From contig NZ_LNCD01000031.1 of NCBI RefSeq assembly GCF_001542405.1, positions 1 through 64,000 of the forward strand: a DNA stretch of 64,000 nt, given 5' to 3'. Under the pieces are notes generated by a model. It was not told where the DNA came from. It saw only the letters and a program-made list of their open reading frames with translations, and searched no databases. The translations under genes were made by a program, and so were the position numbers. This document shows, one piece after another, positions 42,653-51,599 of the stretch. Position 1 is the first letter of the stretch; each line of letters opens with the position of its first letter. The DNA comes from Rhizobium altiplani. Its GTDB lineage: Bacteria; Pseudomonadota; Alphaproteobacteria; Rhizobiales; Rhizobiaceae.

Positions 42653-43012
42653 ATGCTGCAGATGTCAGGGTTCATGCAAGATAGGCGATGGTCAATCGTG
42701 ATCACTGCAGCTCAGATGCGGGCCGCAAGAGCCCTCCTCGGCATCGATCAGCGCCAATTGGCCGAGCGGGCGGGAATTTCGGTTCCCACGGTCCAGCGTA
42801 TGGAAGCAAGCGTCGGCGTCGTTCGCGGCAACGTGGAGTCGCTGATGCGGTTGCTAGCCGCTCTGGAGAGTGCCGGGATCGAACTCATCAACGAGGGGGC
42901 TGCCAGTAAGGACGGCGGACGAGGAGTCCGGCTGAAAACAGGAGCCAAACCTCCCGAAGACAGGAAAGGAACGCCATTCGCCCCCGGGAGTAAGGCGAGG
43001 TCGCTTCCATGA
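42653..43012 (+). CDS. XRE-family regulator at the head of the hyf-like operon
   Basis: About 103-119 aa. Helix-turn-helix: TAAQMRAARALLGIDQRQLAERAGISVPTVQRMEA, followed by a short helical segment (VESLMRLLAALESAGIELI) and a basic tail. Start is unclear: ATG 42653 has no good ribosome site and a GTG near 42700 is possible. The stop overlaps the hyfB start (ATGA at 43009), so it is co-transcribed with the complex genes and may control them. The AT-rich sequence just upstream (42636-42655) is a possible promoter. Confidence 0.78.
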   Translation: MLQMSGFMQDRRWSIVITAAQMRAARALLGIDQRQLAERAGISVPTVQRMEASVGVVRGNVESLMRLLAALESAGIELINEGAASKDGGRGVRLKTGAKPPEDRKGTPFAPGSKARSLP

Positions 43013-45024
43013 CATCCCTCTCCGTCATCCTGTCATGCATTGCCATGTTTCTGGTGACGGGGGGGCTCGCGGTTTTGATGAGCCGGTCGCACCGGGCGAC
43101 CCCGGCAATCTACGGTCTGAGCCTCCTGCCCTCGGCCATTGCTTTCGCAACCAGCCTGATACATCTCGCGACATCTTTCGTCGACGCCCCGACCCTGGTC
43201 CTTCCCATCGGCCTGCCGTGGCTCGGCGCTCATTTCCGGCTCGACGCGCTCTCGTCCTTCTTTCTCCTCGTGACCAATCTCGGCAGCCTGCTTTCCAGCC
43301 TCTACGGTCTCGGTTACGGCAGGCATGAACACGCACCTCACCGAGTACTACCGTTTTTCCCTGCCTTCATCGCCGGCATGAATCTGGTACTGCTGGCCGA
43401 CGATGCGTTCACTTTCCTGATCTCGTGGGAATTCATGTCGCTCGCCTCCTGGGCACTGGTGATGGCGCACCATCGCAATGCCGACAATCGCAGGGCGGGT
43501 TATCTCTATATCGTAATGGCAAGCTTCGGGACGCTGGCTCTGCTGCTTGCCTTCGGCCTGCTTGCCGGACCCGGCGGCGCCTACGGTTTTGCCGCCATGC
43601 GCGCGGCTGAACATGCACCGCTCACAGCAGGCCTTGTCCTGATCCTCCTGCTGCTTGGCGCCGGTTCAAAGGCGGGGCTCGTGCCCTTGCATGTCTGGCT
43701 GCCTCTGGCCCATCCCGCCGCACCGAGCCACGTCTCGGCGCTGATGAGCGGTGTCATGACGAAAATCGCGATATACGGCTTCATCCGAATAACCTTCGAT
43801 CTCCTCGGGGCGCCGATGTGGTGGTTGGGGCTCATCGTACTGCTGCTGGGCGCAGTGACGGCGGCGCTCGGCATCCTACATGCCTTGATGGAACGCGAGA
43901 TCAAACGCCTGCTCGCCTACAGCACGATCGAGAATATCGGCGTCATTTTTGTCAACCTCGGGCTGGCACTGGCGTTCAAGGCAAACGGCATGGGCCTGGC
44001 GGCGGCGCTGGCTCTGACTGCGGCCCTGTTCCACGTCTTCAACCATTCGCTCTTCAAGAGCCTCCTGTTCTTCGGCGCGGGTGCCGTGCTGACGGCAACC
44101 GGCGAGCGGGACATGGAGAAGCTCGGCGGCCTAATCCATCGCATGCCCGTCACAAGCTTCGCCTTCCTTGTCGGCTGCGTTGCGATTTCCGCCTTGCCGC
44201 CGTTCAATGGATTCGCCTCCGAATGGCTGGCCTTCCAGGCGATATTACAAAGCCCCGATCTTCCGCAATGGGCGCTGAAGATCGCCGTTCCAGCGGTGGG
44301 CGGCCTGCTGGCCCTGTCGGCTGCGCTAGCGGCTGCCTGCTTCATCAAGGCCTTCGGCATCACGTTTCTCGGCCGTCCTCGGACCTCTACGGCGAGCGAG
44401 GTCGCGGAAGTGGATCGTTTCTCGCTTGGCGCAATGTGCGTGCTCGCGAGCCTGTGCCTGCTTGCCGGCATCCTGCCGGGAAGCGTAATCGACGGTGTGT
44501 CGCCCGTAGTGTCTTCCTTGGTTGGCGATCGGATGCCGGTGCAGATGGACATCCCGTGGTTGTCGATCGTACCGATCGCTGAAAGCCGCAGTTCCTATAA
44601 CGGTCTGCTGATCTTCCTCTTCATCACCGTCTCGGCCTCTGCGACGATCTTTGTCGTCCATCGCTACGCCTCGCGGGCGCTTCGTCGTTCTGCAGCCTGG
44701 GACTGCGGTTTTCCCGAAAGCAGCCCCTCGACACAATATACGGCGGGCAGTTTTGCCCAGCCCGTCAGGCGCGTCTTCGGCACACTTGCCATGCGTGCCC
44801 GCGAACTGGTCGACATGCCGGCCCCTGGCGATCTCAGGCCGGCCGCCTTCTCCGTCGAGCAACACGACCTGGTCTGGGAAGGGCTCTATTTGCCGATCGT
44901 GGGCGCCGTCGGGTTCGCCGCCGAGAAGCTCAACCGCCTGCAATTCCTCTCGATCCGGCGCTATCTGAGCTTGGTCTTCCTTGCGCTTGTTCTCCTGCTT
45001 CTGGTGCTGGCGCTATGGTCATGA
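43009..45024 (+). CDS. hyfB: Hydrogenase-4/complex-I-like membrane subunit HyfB
   Basis: 671 aa, about 16 transmembrane helices; proton-pumping ND5/ND4-type family. Motifs include DDAFTFLISWEFMSLASWALV (with the conserved Glu), GAGSKAGLVPLHVWLPLAHPAAPSHVSALMSG with the pump Lys, and ALPPFNGFASEWL. Homologous to HyfB/HycC and NuoL. It begins inside the regulator gene (4-bp overlap) and overlaps hyfC by 10 bp. Expected to move protons or sodium across the inner membrane, driven by electron transfer in the peripheral arm. Confidence 0.92.
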   Translation: MTSLSVILSCIAMFLVTGGLAVLMSRSHRATPAIYGLSLLPSAIAFATSLIHLATSFVDAPTLVLPIGLPWLGAHFRLDALSSFFLLVTNLGSLLSSLYGLGYGRHEHAPHRVLPFFPAFIAGMNLVLLADDAFTFLISWEFMSLASWALVMAHHRNADNRRAGYLYIVMASFGTLALLLAFGLLAGPGGAYGFAAMRAAEHAPLTAGLVLILLLLGAGSKAGLVPLHVWLPLAHPAAPSHVSALMSGVMTKIAIYGFIRITFDLLGAPMWWLGLIVLLLGAVTAALGILHALMEREIKRLLAYSTIENIGVIFVNLGLALAFKANGMGLAAALALTAALFHVFNHSLFKSLLFFGAGAVLTATGERDMEKLGGLIHRMPVTSFAFLVGCVAISALPPFNGFASEWLAFQAILQSPDLPQWALKIAVPAVGGLLALSAALAAACFIKAFGITFLGRPRTSTASEVAEVDRFSLGAMCVLASLCLLAGILPGSVIDGVSPVVSSLVGDRMPVQMDIPWLSIVPIAESRSSYNGLLIFLFITVSASATIFVVHRYASRALRRSAAWDCGFPESSPSTQYTAGSFAQPVRRVFGTLAMRARELVDMPAPGDLRPAAFSVEQHDLVWEGLYLPIVGAVGFAAEKLNRLQFLSIRRYLSLVFLALVLLLLVLALWS

Positions 45025-45971
45025 TCTCCGCTCTTCTCGTTCAGGTTTGCCAAATGGCGCTTGTCGTGCTGCTCGCGCCGCTGCTGACGGGTCTCATCCG
45101 CAAGGTCAAGGCGCGGCTGTTGCGCCGGCAGGGCCCTTCGCTGATCCAGCCTTATCGCGATCTCCTGCGGCTATTTCGCAAGGAGGCCGTAGTTGCGGAG
45201 AACGCCTCCTGGCTGTTCAGGGTGGCACCTTACCTTATCTTCGCCTCGACCTGGGTGGCAGCCGCGGTTATCCCGACATTCGCGACCGGCCTGATCTTCA
45301 GTTGGACGGCCGACCTGATCGCGATCATCGCCCTTCTCGGCAGCGCGCGGTTCTTCCTGGCGCTCGCCGGCATGGATGTCGGCACCAGCTTCGGGGGCAT
45401 CGGTTCAAGCCGCGAGGCGATGATCGCGACGCTTGCCGAACCTTCGATGCTGCTCATCATCTTCGCACTGGCCCTGGTTGCCGGCTCGACGCAGCTCTCG
45501 ACCATCGCTGCATTCATGAGCTCACCCGCCGTGGGTTTGCGGGTTTCCCTTGCGATCGCACTTGTCGCCCTTGTCATGGTGGCGATTGCAGAGAATGCCC
45601 GGATTCCGGTCGACAATCCGGCGACCCATCTGGAACTTACCATGGTGCATGAGGCCATGGTGCTCGAGTACTCCGGGCGGCATCTCGCGATGATCGAATT
45701 GGCAGCATCGCTCAAGCTGCTCCTCTACATTTCAATGATCGCATGCATATTCGTGCCGTGGAAACTTTCGGCCGCCGAAGCGGGACCGGCCGCCTTTCTG
45801 ACGGGGTTCATCGCCTATCTCGCCAAGCTAGCGATCGCAGGCGCGCTTCTTGCCCTGTTCGAAACCTCGGTTGCCAAGATGCGGGTTTTCCGCGTGCCGG
45901 AATTCCTGGGCGCTGCGCTCATGCTTGCCCTGCTTGCCACCCTCCTGCGGTTCGTTTCGAGGAGCCTGTAA
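45015..45971 (+). CDS. hyfC: Hydrogenase-4/complex-I-like membrane subunit HyfC
   Basis: 318 aa, about eight helices; NuoH/HycD family, the subunit that joins the peripheral arm to the membrane pumps. Motifs: KVKARLLRRQGPSLIQPYRDLLRLFRKE, GSSREAMIATLAEPSML with the conserved Glu, and ENARIPVDNPATHLELTMVHEAM. The start is ATG 45015 or ATG 45021. The stop TAA shares an A with the hyfE ATG (TAATG). Confidence 0.92.
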   Translation: MVMISALLVQVCQMALVVLLAPLLTGLIRKVKARLLRRQGPSLIQPYRDLLRLFRKEAVVAENASWLFRVAPYLIFASTWVAAAVIPTFATGLIFSWTADLIAIIALLGSARFFLALAGMDVGTSFGGIGSSREAMIATLAEPSMLLIIFALALVAGSTQLSTIAAFMSSPAVGLRVSLAIALVALVMVAIAENARIPVDNPATHLELTMVHEAMVLEYSGRHLAMIELAASLKLLLYISMIACIFVPWKLSAAEAGPAAFLTGFIAYLAKLAIAGALLALFETSVAKMRVFRVPEFLGAALMLALLATLLRFVSRSL

Positions 45972-46636
45972 TGAATGGTCCGGTCTTCGACATTGCTCAC
46001 ATGCTCGCCGGCGGATTGGTGCTCGTGAGCATGATGATGCTCTACCAGGATCGTCTCTACGCCCTGCTCAACATGTTCGCGCTGCACTCGCTGGTGCTGA
46101 CTCTGTCGGTCGCCTGGCAGGCTTTCGTGCAAGATGCGCCGCACCTCTACGTGACCGCGGCCATCGCCCTCATCTTCAAGGCCATCGTCATTCCGGTGGT
46201 GCTCCACCGCATGATCCGCCAACTCGGCATCCATCGCGAGATCGAGACGGTGGTCGGGATCGGACCCACCATGCTGGCCGGGATCGGGCTCGTCGCGCTT
46301 TCGATCGTGGTCATGCTGCGCGTCACGCCGCAGGCCGATCCGCTTGCCCGCGAAGATCTCGCCTTCGCTCTTTCTGTTCTGTTGCTCGGGTTGCTGATCA
46401 TGGTCACGCGCCGCAATGCGGTCAGCCAGGTCGTCGGCTTCATGTCGCTCGAGAATGGGCTGGTGCTTGCCGCGACCGGCGCCAAGGGCATGCCGCTCGT
46501 TGTCGAGATCAGCGTGGCCTTCTCGATCCTGATCGCCTTCATCGTCATCGGTGTCTTTCTATTCCGCATCCGGGAACGGTTCGACACGGTCGACGTCAGG
46601 GCACTCGACGATTTCAGGGGGAGGAGGCGGAAGTGA
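45971..46636 (+). CDS. hyfE: Hydrogenase-4-like membrane subunit HyfE
   Basis: 221 aa, about seven helices. HyfE family (combines a NuoK-like core): MLYQDRLYALLNMFALHSLVL, ALIFKAIVIPVVLHRMI with the conserved Lys, and VVGFMSLENGLVLAATGAKG with the NuoK-type Glu. Length is that of HyfE. The end overlaps hyfF by 4 bp. Confidence 0.9.
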   Translation: MNGPVFDIAHMLAGGLVLVSMMMLYQDRLYALLNMFALHSLVLTLSVAWQAFVQDAPHLYVTAAIALIFKAIVIPVVLHRMIRQLGIHREIETVVGIGPTMLAGIGLVALSIVVMLRVTPQADPLAREDLAFALSVLLLGLLIMVTRRNAVSQVVGFMSLENGLVLAATGAKGMPLVVEISVAFSILIAFIVIGVFLFRIRERFDTVDVRALDDFRGRRRK

Positions 46637-48096
46637 GCGCGTCATCCCCTTTGCTCGCCTTCGATGCAGTGGCGGCAGTCCTGCTGATCCCGGTCGTGGC
46701 GGCGGCACTTCTGGCTCTTTTGCCCGGCTACAGGATCACGGCGCGGTTCAATGTGCTTGCAACCCTGCTGACACTGCTCGCCGCCCTTTCCCTGTTCGTC
46801 ACCGAACGGCCCGAGCCGGGACAATATCTACTCGTCGACGATCTCAACATCGTCTTCATCGTCCTCAATGCCTTCGTCGGGTTCACCACCAGCATATTCA
46901 GCGCGAGCTATATCGCGCACGAACTCGATACGGGGCGGCTGACGCCAGCGAACCTGCGTTTCTATCATGCGATGTATCAGATCATGATGTTCGGCATGAA
47001 CCTCGCCTTCGTCTCGAACAATATCGGGCTGATGTGGGTGGCGGTCGAGCTCGCAACGCTGACGACGGTGCTGATGGTAGGCATCTATCGCACGCACGAG
47101 GCACTTGAAGCTGCCTGGAAGTATTTCATCCTCGGAAGTGTCGGTATCGCCTTCGCGCTCTTCGGCACCATTCTCGTCTATCTCGCCGCACAACCCGTCG
47201 TCGGCGAAGGCTATGACGCCATGGTCTGGACCATCTTGGTCGAGCATGCCGCCGTCTTTGATCCGGCGCTTCTCAACGTTGCCTTCGTTTTTCTGTTGCT
47301 CGGCTATGGCACCAAGGTCGGCCTTGCACCGCTGCATGCCTGGCTGCCGGATGCGCATGCCGAGGGGCCGACGCCGATCTCGGCGGTGCTTTCCGGCCTC
47401 CTGCTGAACGTCGCGCTCTATGCCGTCCTCCGCTTCAAGATTCTGCTTTCCGTCAGTCCCGAAGCGATCGCCGCCGGGCCGCTGATGATGACGATGGGGC
47501 TCACATCGCTGATCTTTGCGGCCTTCATGCTCTACCGCCGCCGCGACATCAAACGCCTGTTCGCCTATTCCTCGATCGAGCACATGGGTATTATCGTCTT
47601 CGCCTTCGGACTTGGTGGGCCGCTCGCCAATTTTGCCGGGCTGTTGCACATGGTCATGCACTCGCTCACCAAATCTGCGATCTTCTTCGCCGTCGGCCAT
47701 GTTGCTCAGATCAAGGGAACCCAAAGACTTTCCGCCATCCGAGGCCTGACGGAGACGCATCCGAGTTTGGGCTGGGGATTGCTCGCCGGCGTCGTCGCCA
47801 TTACCGGGCTGCCGCCAATGGGGATCTTCATGAGCGAGTTCCTGATCGTCAGCTCCACCTTTGCCACGCATCCGTTGCTCGCAATCCCGCTCGTGTTCGG
47901 GCTCCTGGTGGCATTCGGGGCCCTGCTTCTGCGGCTGAGCGGCGTGGCCTTCGGCCAGCCGCGGGGCAGTTTCGCTCCGGGCGAAACATCCTACGTTCCG
48001 ATGTATGCGCATCTAGCGCTGGTGCTCGGCGCCGGCATCTACCTGCCGCCACCGCTGGTCGCCTGGTTCCAGCATATAGCCAACCTTCTGCGATGA
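46633..48096 (+). CDS. hyfF: Hydrogenase-4-like antiporter-type subunit HyfF
   Basis: 487 aa, about 14 helices; second ND4/NuoM-type pump. Starts at GTG 46633 (GGAGGCG just upstream, GTGA overlap with hyfE); the frame is open far upstream but that would cover hyfE. Motifs: NIGLMWVAVELATLTTVLMVG with the conserved Glu, YGTKVGLAPLHAWLPDAHAEGPTPISAVLSG, YSSIEHMGIIVFAFGLG and GLPPMGIFMSEFLI. Two pump subunits (HyfB, HyfF) as in E. coli Hyf, but the third, HyfD, is absent. Confidence 0.92.
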   Translation: MSASSPLLAFDAVAAVLLIPVVAAALLALLPGYRITARFNVLATLLTLLAALSLFVTERPEPGQYLLVDDLNIVFIVLNAFVGFTTSIFSASYIAHELDTGRLTPANLRFYHAMYQIMMFGMNLAFVSNNIGLMWVAVELATLTTVLMVGIYRTHEALEAAWKYFILGSVGIAFALFGTILVYLAAQPVVGEGYDAMVWTILVEHAAVFDPALLNVAFVFLLLGYGTKVGLAPLHAWLPDAHAEGPTPISAVLSGLLLNVALYAVLRFKILLSVSPEAIAAGPLMMTMGLTSLIFAAFMLYRRRDIKRLFAYSSIEHMGIIVFAFGLGGPLANFAGLLHMVMHSLTKSAIFFAVGHVAQIKGTQRLSAIRGLTETHPSLGWGLLAGVVAITGLPPMGIFMSEFLIVSSTFATHPLLAIPLVFGLLVAFGALLLRLSGVAFGQPRGSFAPGETSYVPMYAHLALVLGAGIYLPPPLVAWFQHIANLLR

Positions 48097-48111
48097 TTGA
48101 GGAGATTGGGT

Positions 48112-49623
48112 ATGCCGATGCTGAGCAATGTCATGAAGGCAAGCCATTCCGCCCTGGCACACCAACCCTGGCCGCATGTGATGGTTGATGTGCCTGCCTG
48201 GATTTCCGTGGCCGAGGCGCTTCGGGACGGGCATCTGATCCTGCTTGGCCTCTGGGGCGAGCGGGACGCCGTCCATATGGCGTTGCTCGATGCGTCCGAT
48301 GCCTCGGTCGGCGTCGTGAGCCTCAATGAGCTGGTGGGTACTTATCCCTCCATTGCAGGATATCATCCCCCGGCGCTGCGATTGGAGCGGACGATCCGCG
48401 ATCTCACCGGCCTCGAACCGCAGGACCTGCCGGATACCCGGCCCTGGCTCGACCACGGGCGCTGGGATATTCGCTTCCCGCTTGGGCAGGCGGTGTCTCG
48501 AAGTTCCGAGGCCGTGCCCTACGCGTTTCTGCAGGCGAAGGGAGAAAGCCTGCATCAGATTCCGGTTGGCCCCGTTCACGCCGGCATCATCGAACCGGGA
48601 CATTTCCGGTTCACGGCCAATGGGGAGACTGTCGTGCGCCTCGAAGAGCGACTGGGCTATGTGCACAAGGGAATCGAGACGCTGATCGCGGGTGTTGAAC
48701 TCGACAAGGCGGCTCAGCTTGCCGGCCGGACATCCGGAGACAGCACGGTCGCCTATGCCTACGCGTTCTCACGAGCCGTAGAAGCGGCGCTTGGGATGGA
48801 AATCCCCTCACGTGCGGTCTGGCTGCGGGCGCTCATGGCCGAACTCGAACGGCTCGCCAACCATCTCGGCGATATCGGCGCCATCTGCAACGACGCGGCC
48901 TTCTCGCTGATGTTGGCCCATTGCGGTGTGTTGCGTGAACGGGTGCTGCGAGCCGCGAACCTTACCTTTGGACACCGATTGATGCGTGATCGCATCATCC
49001 CCGGCGGCGTTGCCGTCGATCTCGAAGACAACGGCATTTCCGCCCTTCGCGGCCTGGTGGCGGAAATCCGCCGCAGGTTTCCGACTTTGGTGGAGCTCTA
49101 CGACAATACCGCGTCGCTGCAGGACCGGACGGTCGGAACTGGGCACGTCGTTGCGGAGCTTGCCCGTCAATACGGCGCAGGCGGTTATGTCGGGCGCGCG
49201 TCCGGCCGCGATTTCGACGCGCGGCGCATCTTGCCCTATCCGCCCTATGACGAGCTTGCTTTCGACGTGCCAGTGTTAAGCGAGGGAGACGTGAATGCGC
49301 GCATCTGGATCCGCATCCGGGAGGTGGAGAACAGTCTGTCCCTGGTCGAGCAGATGTTGGACCGGATCCCGGCAGGGCCAGTGCGGATAGAGGTCCCGGA
49401 AAATGCAGAGGCGCGGGAAGGCATGGCGGTCGTTGAAGGTTTTCGGGGCGACGTGCTGGTCTGGCTTCGGCTTTCCGGAAACAGGATAGAACGCTGCCAT
49501 CTGCGCGATCCCTCGTGGTTCCTGTGGCCGCTCCTGGAGGCTGCGATCGAGGGGAATATCGTCGCCGATTTCCCCCTCTGCAACAAGTCGTTCAACTGCT
49601 CCTATTCCGGGCATGATCTTTGA
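48112..49623 (+). CDS. hyfG: HyfG/NuoCD-like large subunit without NiFe ligands
   Basis: 503 aa from ATG 48112 (GAGGAG upstream). Residues about 1-130 are NuoC/30-kDa-like (ALRLERTIRDLTGLEPQDLPDTRPW); 150-503 are NuoD/49-kDa-like (GPVHAGIIEPGHFRFTANGE, EERLGYVHKGIE, RANHLGDIGA-like ERLANHLGDIGAICND, FGHRLMRDRIIPGGV). In NiFe hydrogenases the CxxC after this helix would be RVCGIC; here it is RTSGDS (206-211). The C-terminal DPCxxC is also absent (end: FPLCNKSFNCSYSGHDL). So it keeps the quinone/N2-side fold but cannot bind NiFe in the usual way. Confidence 0.9.
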   Translation: MPMLSNVMKASHSALAHQPWPHVMVDVPAWISVAEALRDGHLILLGLWGERDAVHMALLDASDASVGVVSLNELVGTYPSIAGYHPPALRLERTIRDLTGLEPQDLPDTRPWLDHGRWDIRFPLGQAVSRSSEAVPYAFLQAKGESLHQIPVGPVHAGIIEPGHFRFTANGETVVRLEERLGYVHKGIETLIAGVELDKAAQLAGRTSGDSTVAYAYAFSRAVEAALGMEIPSRAVWLRALMAELERLANHLGDIGAICNDAAFSLMLAHCGVLRERVLRAANLTFGHRLMRDRIIPGGVAVDLEDNGISALRGLVAEIRRRFPTLVELYDNTASLQDRTVGTGHVVAELARQYGAGGYVGRASGRDFDARRILPYPPYDELAFDVPVLSEGDVNARIWIRIREVENSLSLVEQMLDRIPAGPVRIEVPENAEAREGMAVVEGFRGDVLVWLRLSGNRIERCHLRDPSWFLWPLLEAAIEGNIVADFPLCNKSFNCSYSGHDL

Positions 49624-49635
49624 AGGCGGGCCACC

Positions 49636-50169
49636 ATGCGCAAGCTCCTTTTTGGAAGTCTCATCCGACCGCCGCTAACCGAACCGCCTCCAGGCGTCTC
49701 CGACGCCGCGATGGAGGAGCTCGCGACCTCGATCGACAAGGTTGCCCGCAGGCGGCTCGGTCACAGCCTGTCGATCCGGGCCGTCGATGCCGGATCCTGC
49801 AACGGCTGCGAACTCGAAATGCACGCGCTCAGCAATGCCTTCTATGATGTCGAGCGTTTCGGTATCCGTTTCGTTGCCTCCCCCCGGCATGCCGACGTCC
49901 TGATGGTGACGGGACCGGTGACCAGGAACATGGGCGAGGCACTGCTCCGGACCTATACTGCCACGCCCGATCCCAAATGGGTGGTCGCGCTCGGCGGCTG
50001 CGCCCGCGACGGCGGCTGCTTTGCCGGCAGCTATGCGGTCCTCGGCGGAGCTTCGACAGTTGTGCCGGTGGACCTCCATATTCCGGGCTGCCCGCCCTCT
50101 CCGACGGACATCCTCAAAGGTTTGCTCGCGCTGCTTGAACAGGTGAACAAGGGAGGCAGCGTTTCGTAA
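49636..50169 (+). CDS. hyfI: HyfI/NuoB-like small subunit with [4Fe-4S] site
   Basis: 177 aa, soluble, membrane-associated by its partners. NuoB family: CNGCE (Cys55, Cys58), GGCARDGG (Cys122) and PGCPPSP (Cys152) supply the four ligands of the N2-type [4Fe-4S] cluster, all present. The first 40 residues include an amphipathic helix. Follows hyfG by 12 bp. With HyfG it forms the only redox part encoded here: no ferredoxin subunits (HyfA, HyfH) nor formate dehydrogenase are in the window. Confidence 0.92.
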   Translation: MRKLLFGSLIRPPLTEPPPGVSDAAMEELATSIDKVARRRLGHSLSIRAVDAGSCNGCELEMHALSNAFYDVERFGIRFVASPRHADVLMVTGPVTRNMGEALLRTYTATPDPKWVVALGGCARDGGCFAGSYAVLGGASTVVPVDLHIPGCPPSPTDILKGLLALLEQVNKGGSVS

Positions 50170-50182
50170 CGGCAATCTTGCA

Positions 50183-51145
50183 ATGCTTCGACTTCTCGGC
50201 GCAGGGCTGATCGCGATTGAAACCTGGCTCCAAGCAGCCTTGAGGTTCTTTTCGGCCGTTCGACATTGGATCCTGCCACCAATACCACCACGGCGGCTGC
50301 GCCATGGGAAAAGAGCGCACGACCAGACGGATTTGGTAACGCGCGCCGCAATCGAGGCGATCGAGAAAGTATTCGCCCGGGACTTCAAATGGTCCTTCCG
50401 CCGTTTGCGGGATACGAGCATCGGCATCGATGCACGAGCCGAAATCCTCGATGGCGGTTGGCCCACGGGAAGATTTCTGCCGCTGCAGATCAGGTTGATG
50501 CCGTCCCGAACGGACAACGGCGGCTACCGCCATCACGGAGAGAAGGGCCACTTGGACTACTGGAGGAGGCACGCATTGACGGTCTGCGTGATCCTAGCCG
50601 ACCCTGAATCCGGGCTGCTGCTGTGGCAACTTATGGAGACGGAGCGATGCGCGCAAGCCGACGGCAAATGGCCGATCACCGTTCCGGCAGATAACACGCT
50701 GAATGCATCTGCCAGGCTTTGTTTCGAGGAAGCCGTGCCTTCCGATCCAGAGTCCTTGATGCGCTTAGCCTTTGCGCTTGATCGGCAATTGATGGAAGAA
50801 GTTCGGGACGAGATAACTTTTTTCGTATGGGACGAGTGGAGCGATGCAACTGCGATCTTCAGCAATCTGCGCATCTTTTTCGGCGAAGGCCCGGAGGAAG
50901 AACCGGATGAGCAGATCGACTATCATCTGCGCGCCCGCAGTCTCCATGAGGTTATGATCAAGCTCTTCCCCTGGGCAAGCTATTCATATGCCGAACCGAT
51001 AAGGGAAGCTTCCGGGGGGTGTGCAGTGCACATCCTGGAGGTCGATCTCAGGCTCGAAGCCTACGCCTATCTCGATGCCGAAGAGTTTCTTGAGGCAGGT
51101 TATCCCGATGAGGAGGAGCCAAATGCACCGGAGCCCGAAGATTAG
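50183..51145 (+). CDS. DUF4365-like domain protein at the operon end
   Basis: 320 aa. Residues 1-30 are hydrophobic (MLRLLGAGLIAIETWLQAAL) and may touch the membrane. A DUF4365-like domain follows (about 50-190): AIEAIEKVFARDFKWSFRRLRDTSIGIDARAEI, LPLQIRLMP and YWRRHALTVCVILADPESGLLLW, matching the E-D-QxK nuclease-like fold. The usual Lys of QxK is replaced (LQIRL), so activity is doubtful. The C-terminal 80 residues are acidic. It lies 13 bp after hyfI, so it is in the same transcript, an unusual partner for a complex-I-like operon. Confidence 0.65.
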   Translation: MLRLLGAGLIAIETWLQAALRFFSAVRHWILPPIPPRRLRHGKRAHDQTDLVTRAAIEAIEKVFARDFKWSFRRLRDTSIGIDARAEILDGGWPTGRFLPLQIRLMPSRTDNGGYRHHGEKGHLDYWRRHALTVCVILADPESGLLLWQLMETERCAQADGKWPITVPADNTLNASARLCFEEAVPSDPESLMRLAFALDRQLMEEVRDEITFFVWDEWSDATAIFSNLRIFFGEGPEEEPDEQIDYHLRARSLHEVMIKLFPWASYSYAEPIREASGGCAVHILEVDLRLEAYAYLDAEEFLEAGYPDEEEPNAPEPED

Positions 51146-51599
51146 TCAACGGGAGTTCAGCCCTAGGATTCCCCGGCCTATGGTCGGCAGCGTCGTCGGC
51201 GAGCGGACCCCGCTGCGAGTATCATAGTCCTCCAGAATTGCGCTTATTTGCCGTACATGCGGCAAGCCACGAACCGCCCTCGCAGCAAAGAGATAGCGCT
51301 CACCCGTTAGTGTCACGCTCGACGGCTCAGACCACGCCAGGTCTGTATTATGAAGAATGGCAGCAAGCTGCAGGTGATGGCAAGGACCCAGCCGGCCGCA
51401 CCGACAGAGACAATTCCGAGTGGCAGCCTTCCAAGACGTAGGCGTCGGTCGAGCATGCGCAACAAAATGTTCACCCGATTCAGTGTGCCCTTCCTTCCAG
51501 CCAGCCTGGGCTGTCAACGGCCTTGGTCCGCCGGTTAGCGCCATTCAGCGAGGCGCGATGACCCGATGATGCTCGGATTGTTCCCCAGGCTTAGAATAT
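51146..51599. other. Gene-free stretch between the hyf operon and the NRAMP remnant
   Basis: 454 bp without a supported gene. Open frames on both strands are short and lack ribosome sites. The right end merges into the NRAMP remnant, so part of this may be further decayed transporter sequence. Confidence 0.4.

Noticed and set aside
46828..48012. 394-codon minus-strand ORF opposite hyfF
   Set aside because: His/Glu/Arg-rich shadow frame of a membrane protein gene.
43009..50169. A working hydrogenase-4 or formate hydrogenlyase
   Set aside because: NiFe-binding cysteines are missing in the large subunit, and ferredoxin, formate dehydrogenase and maturation genes are absent.
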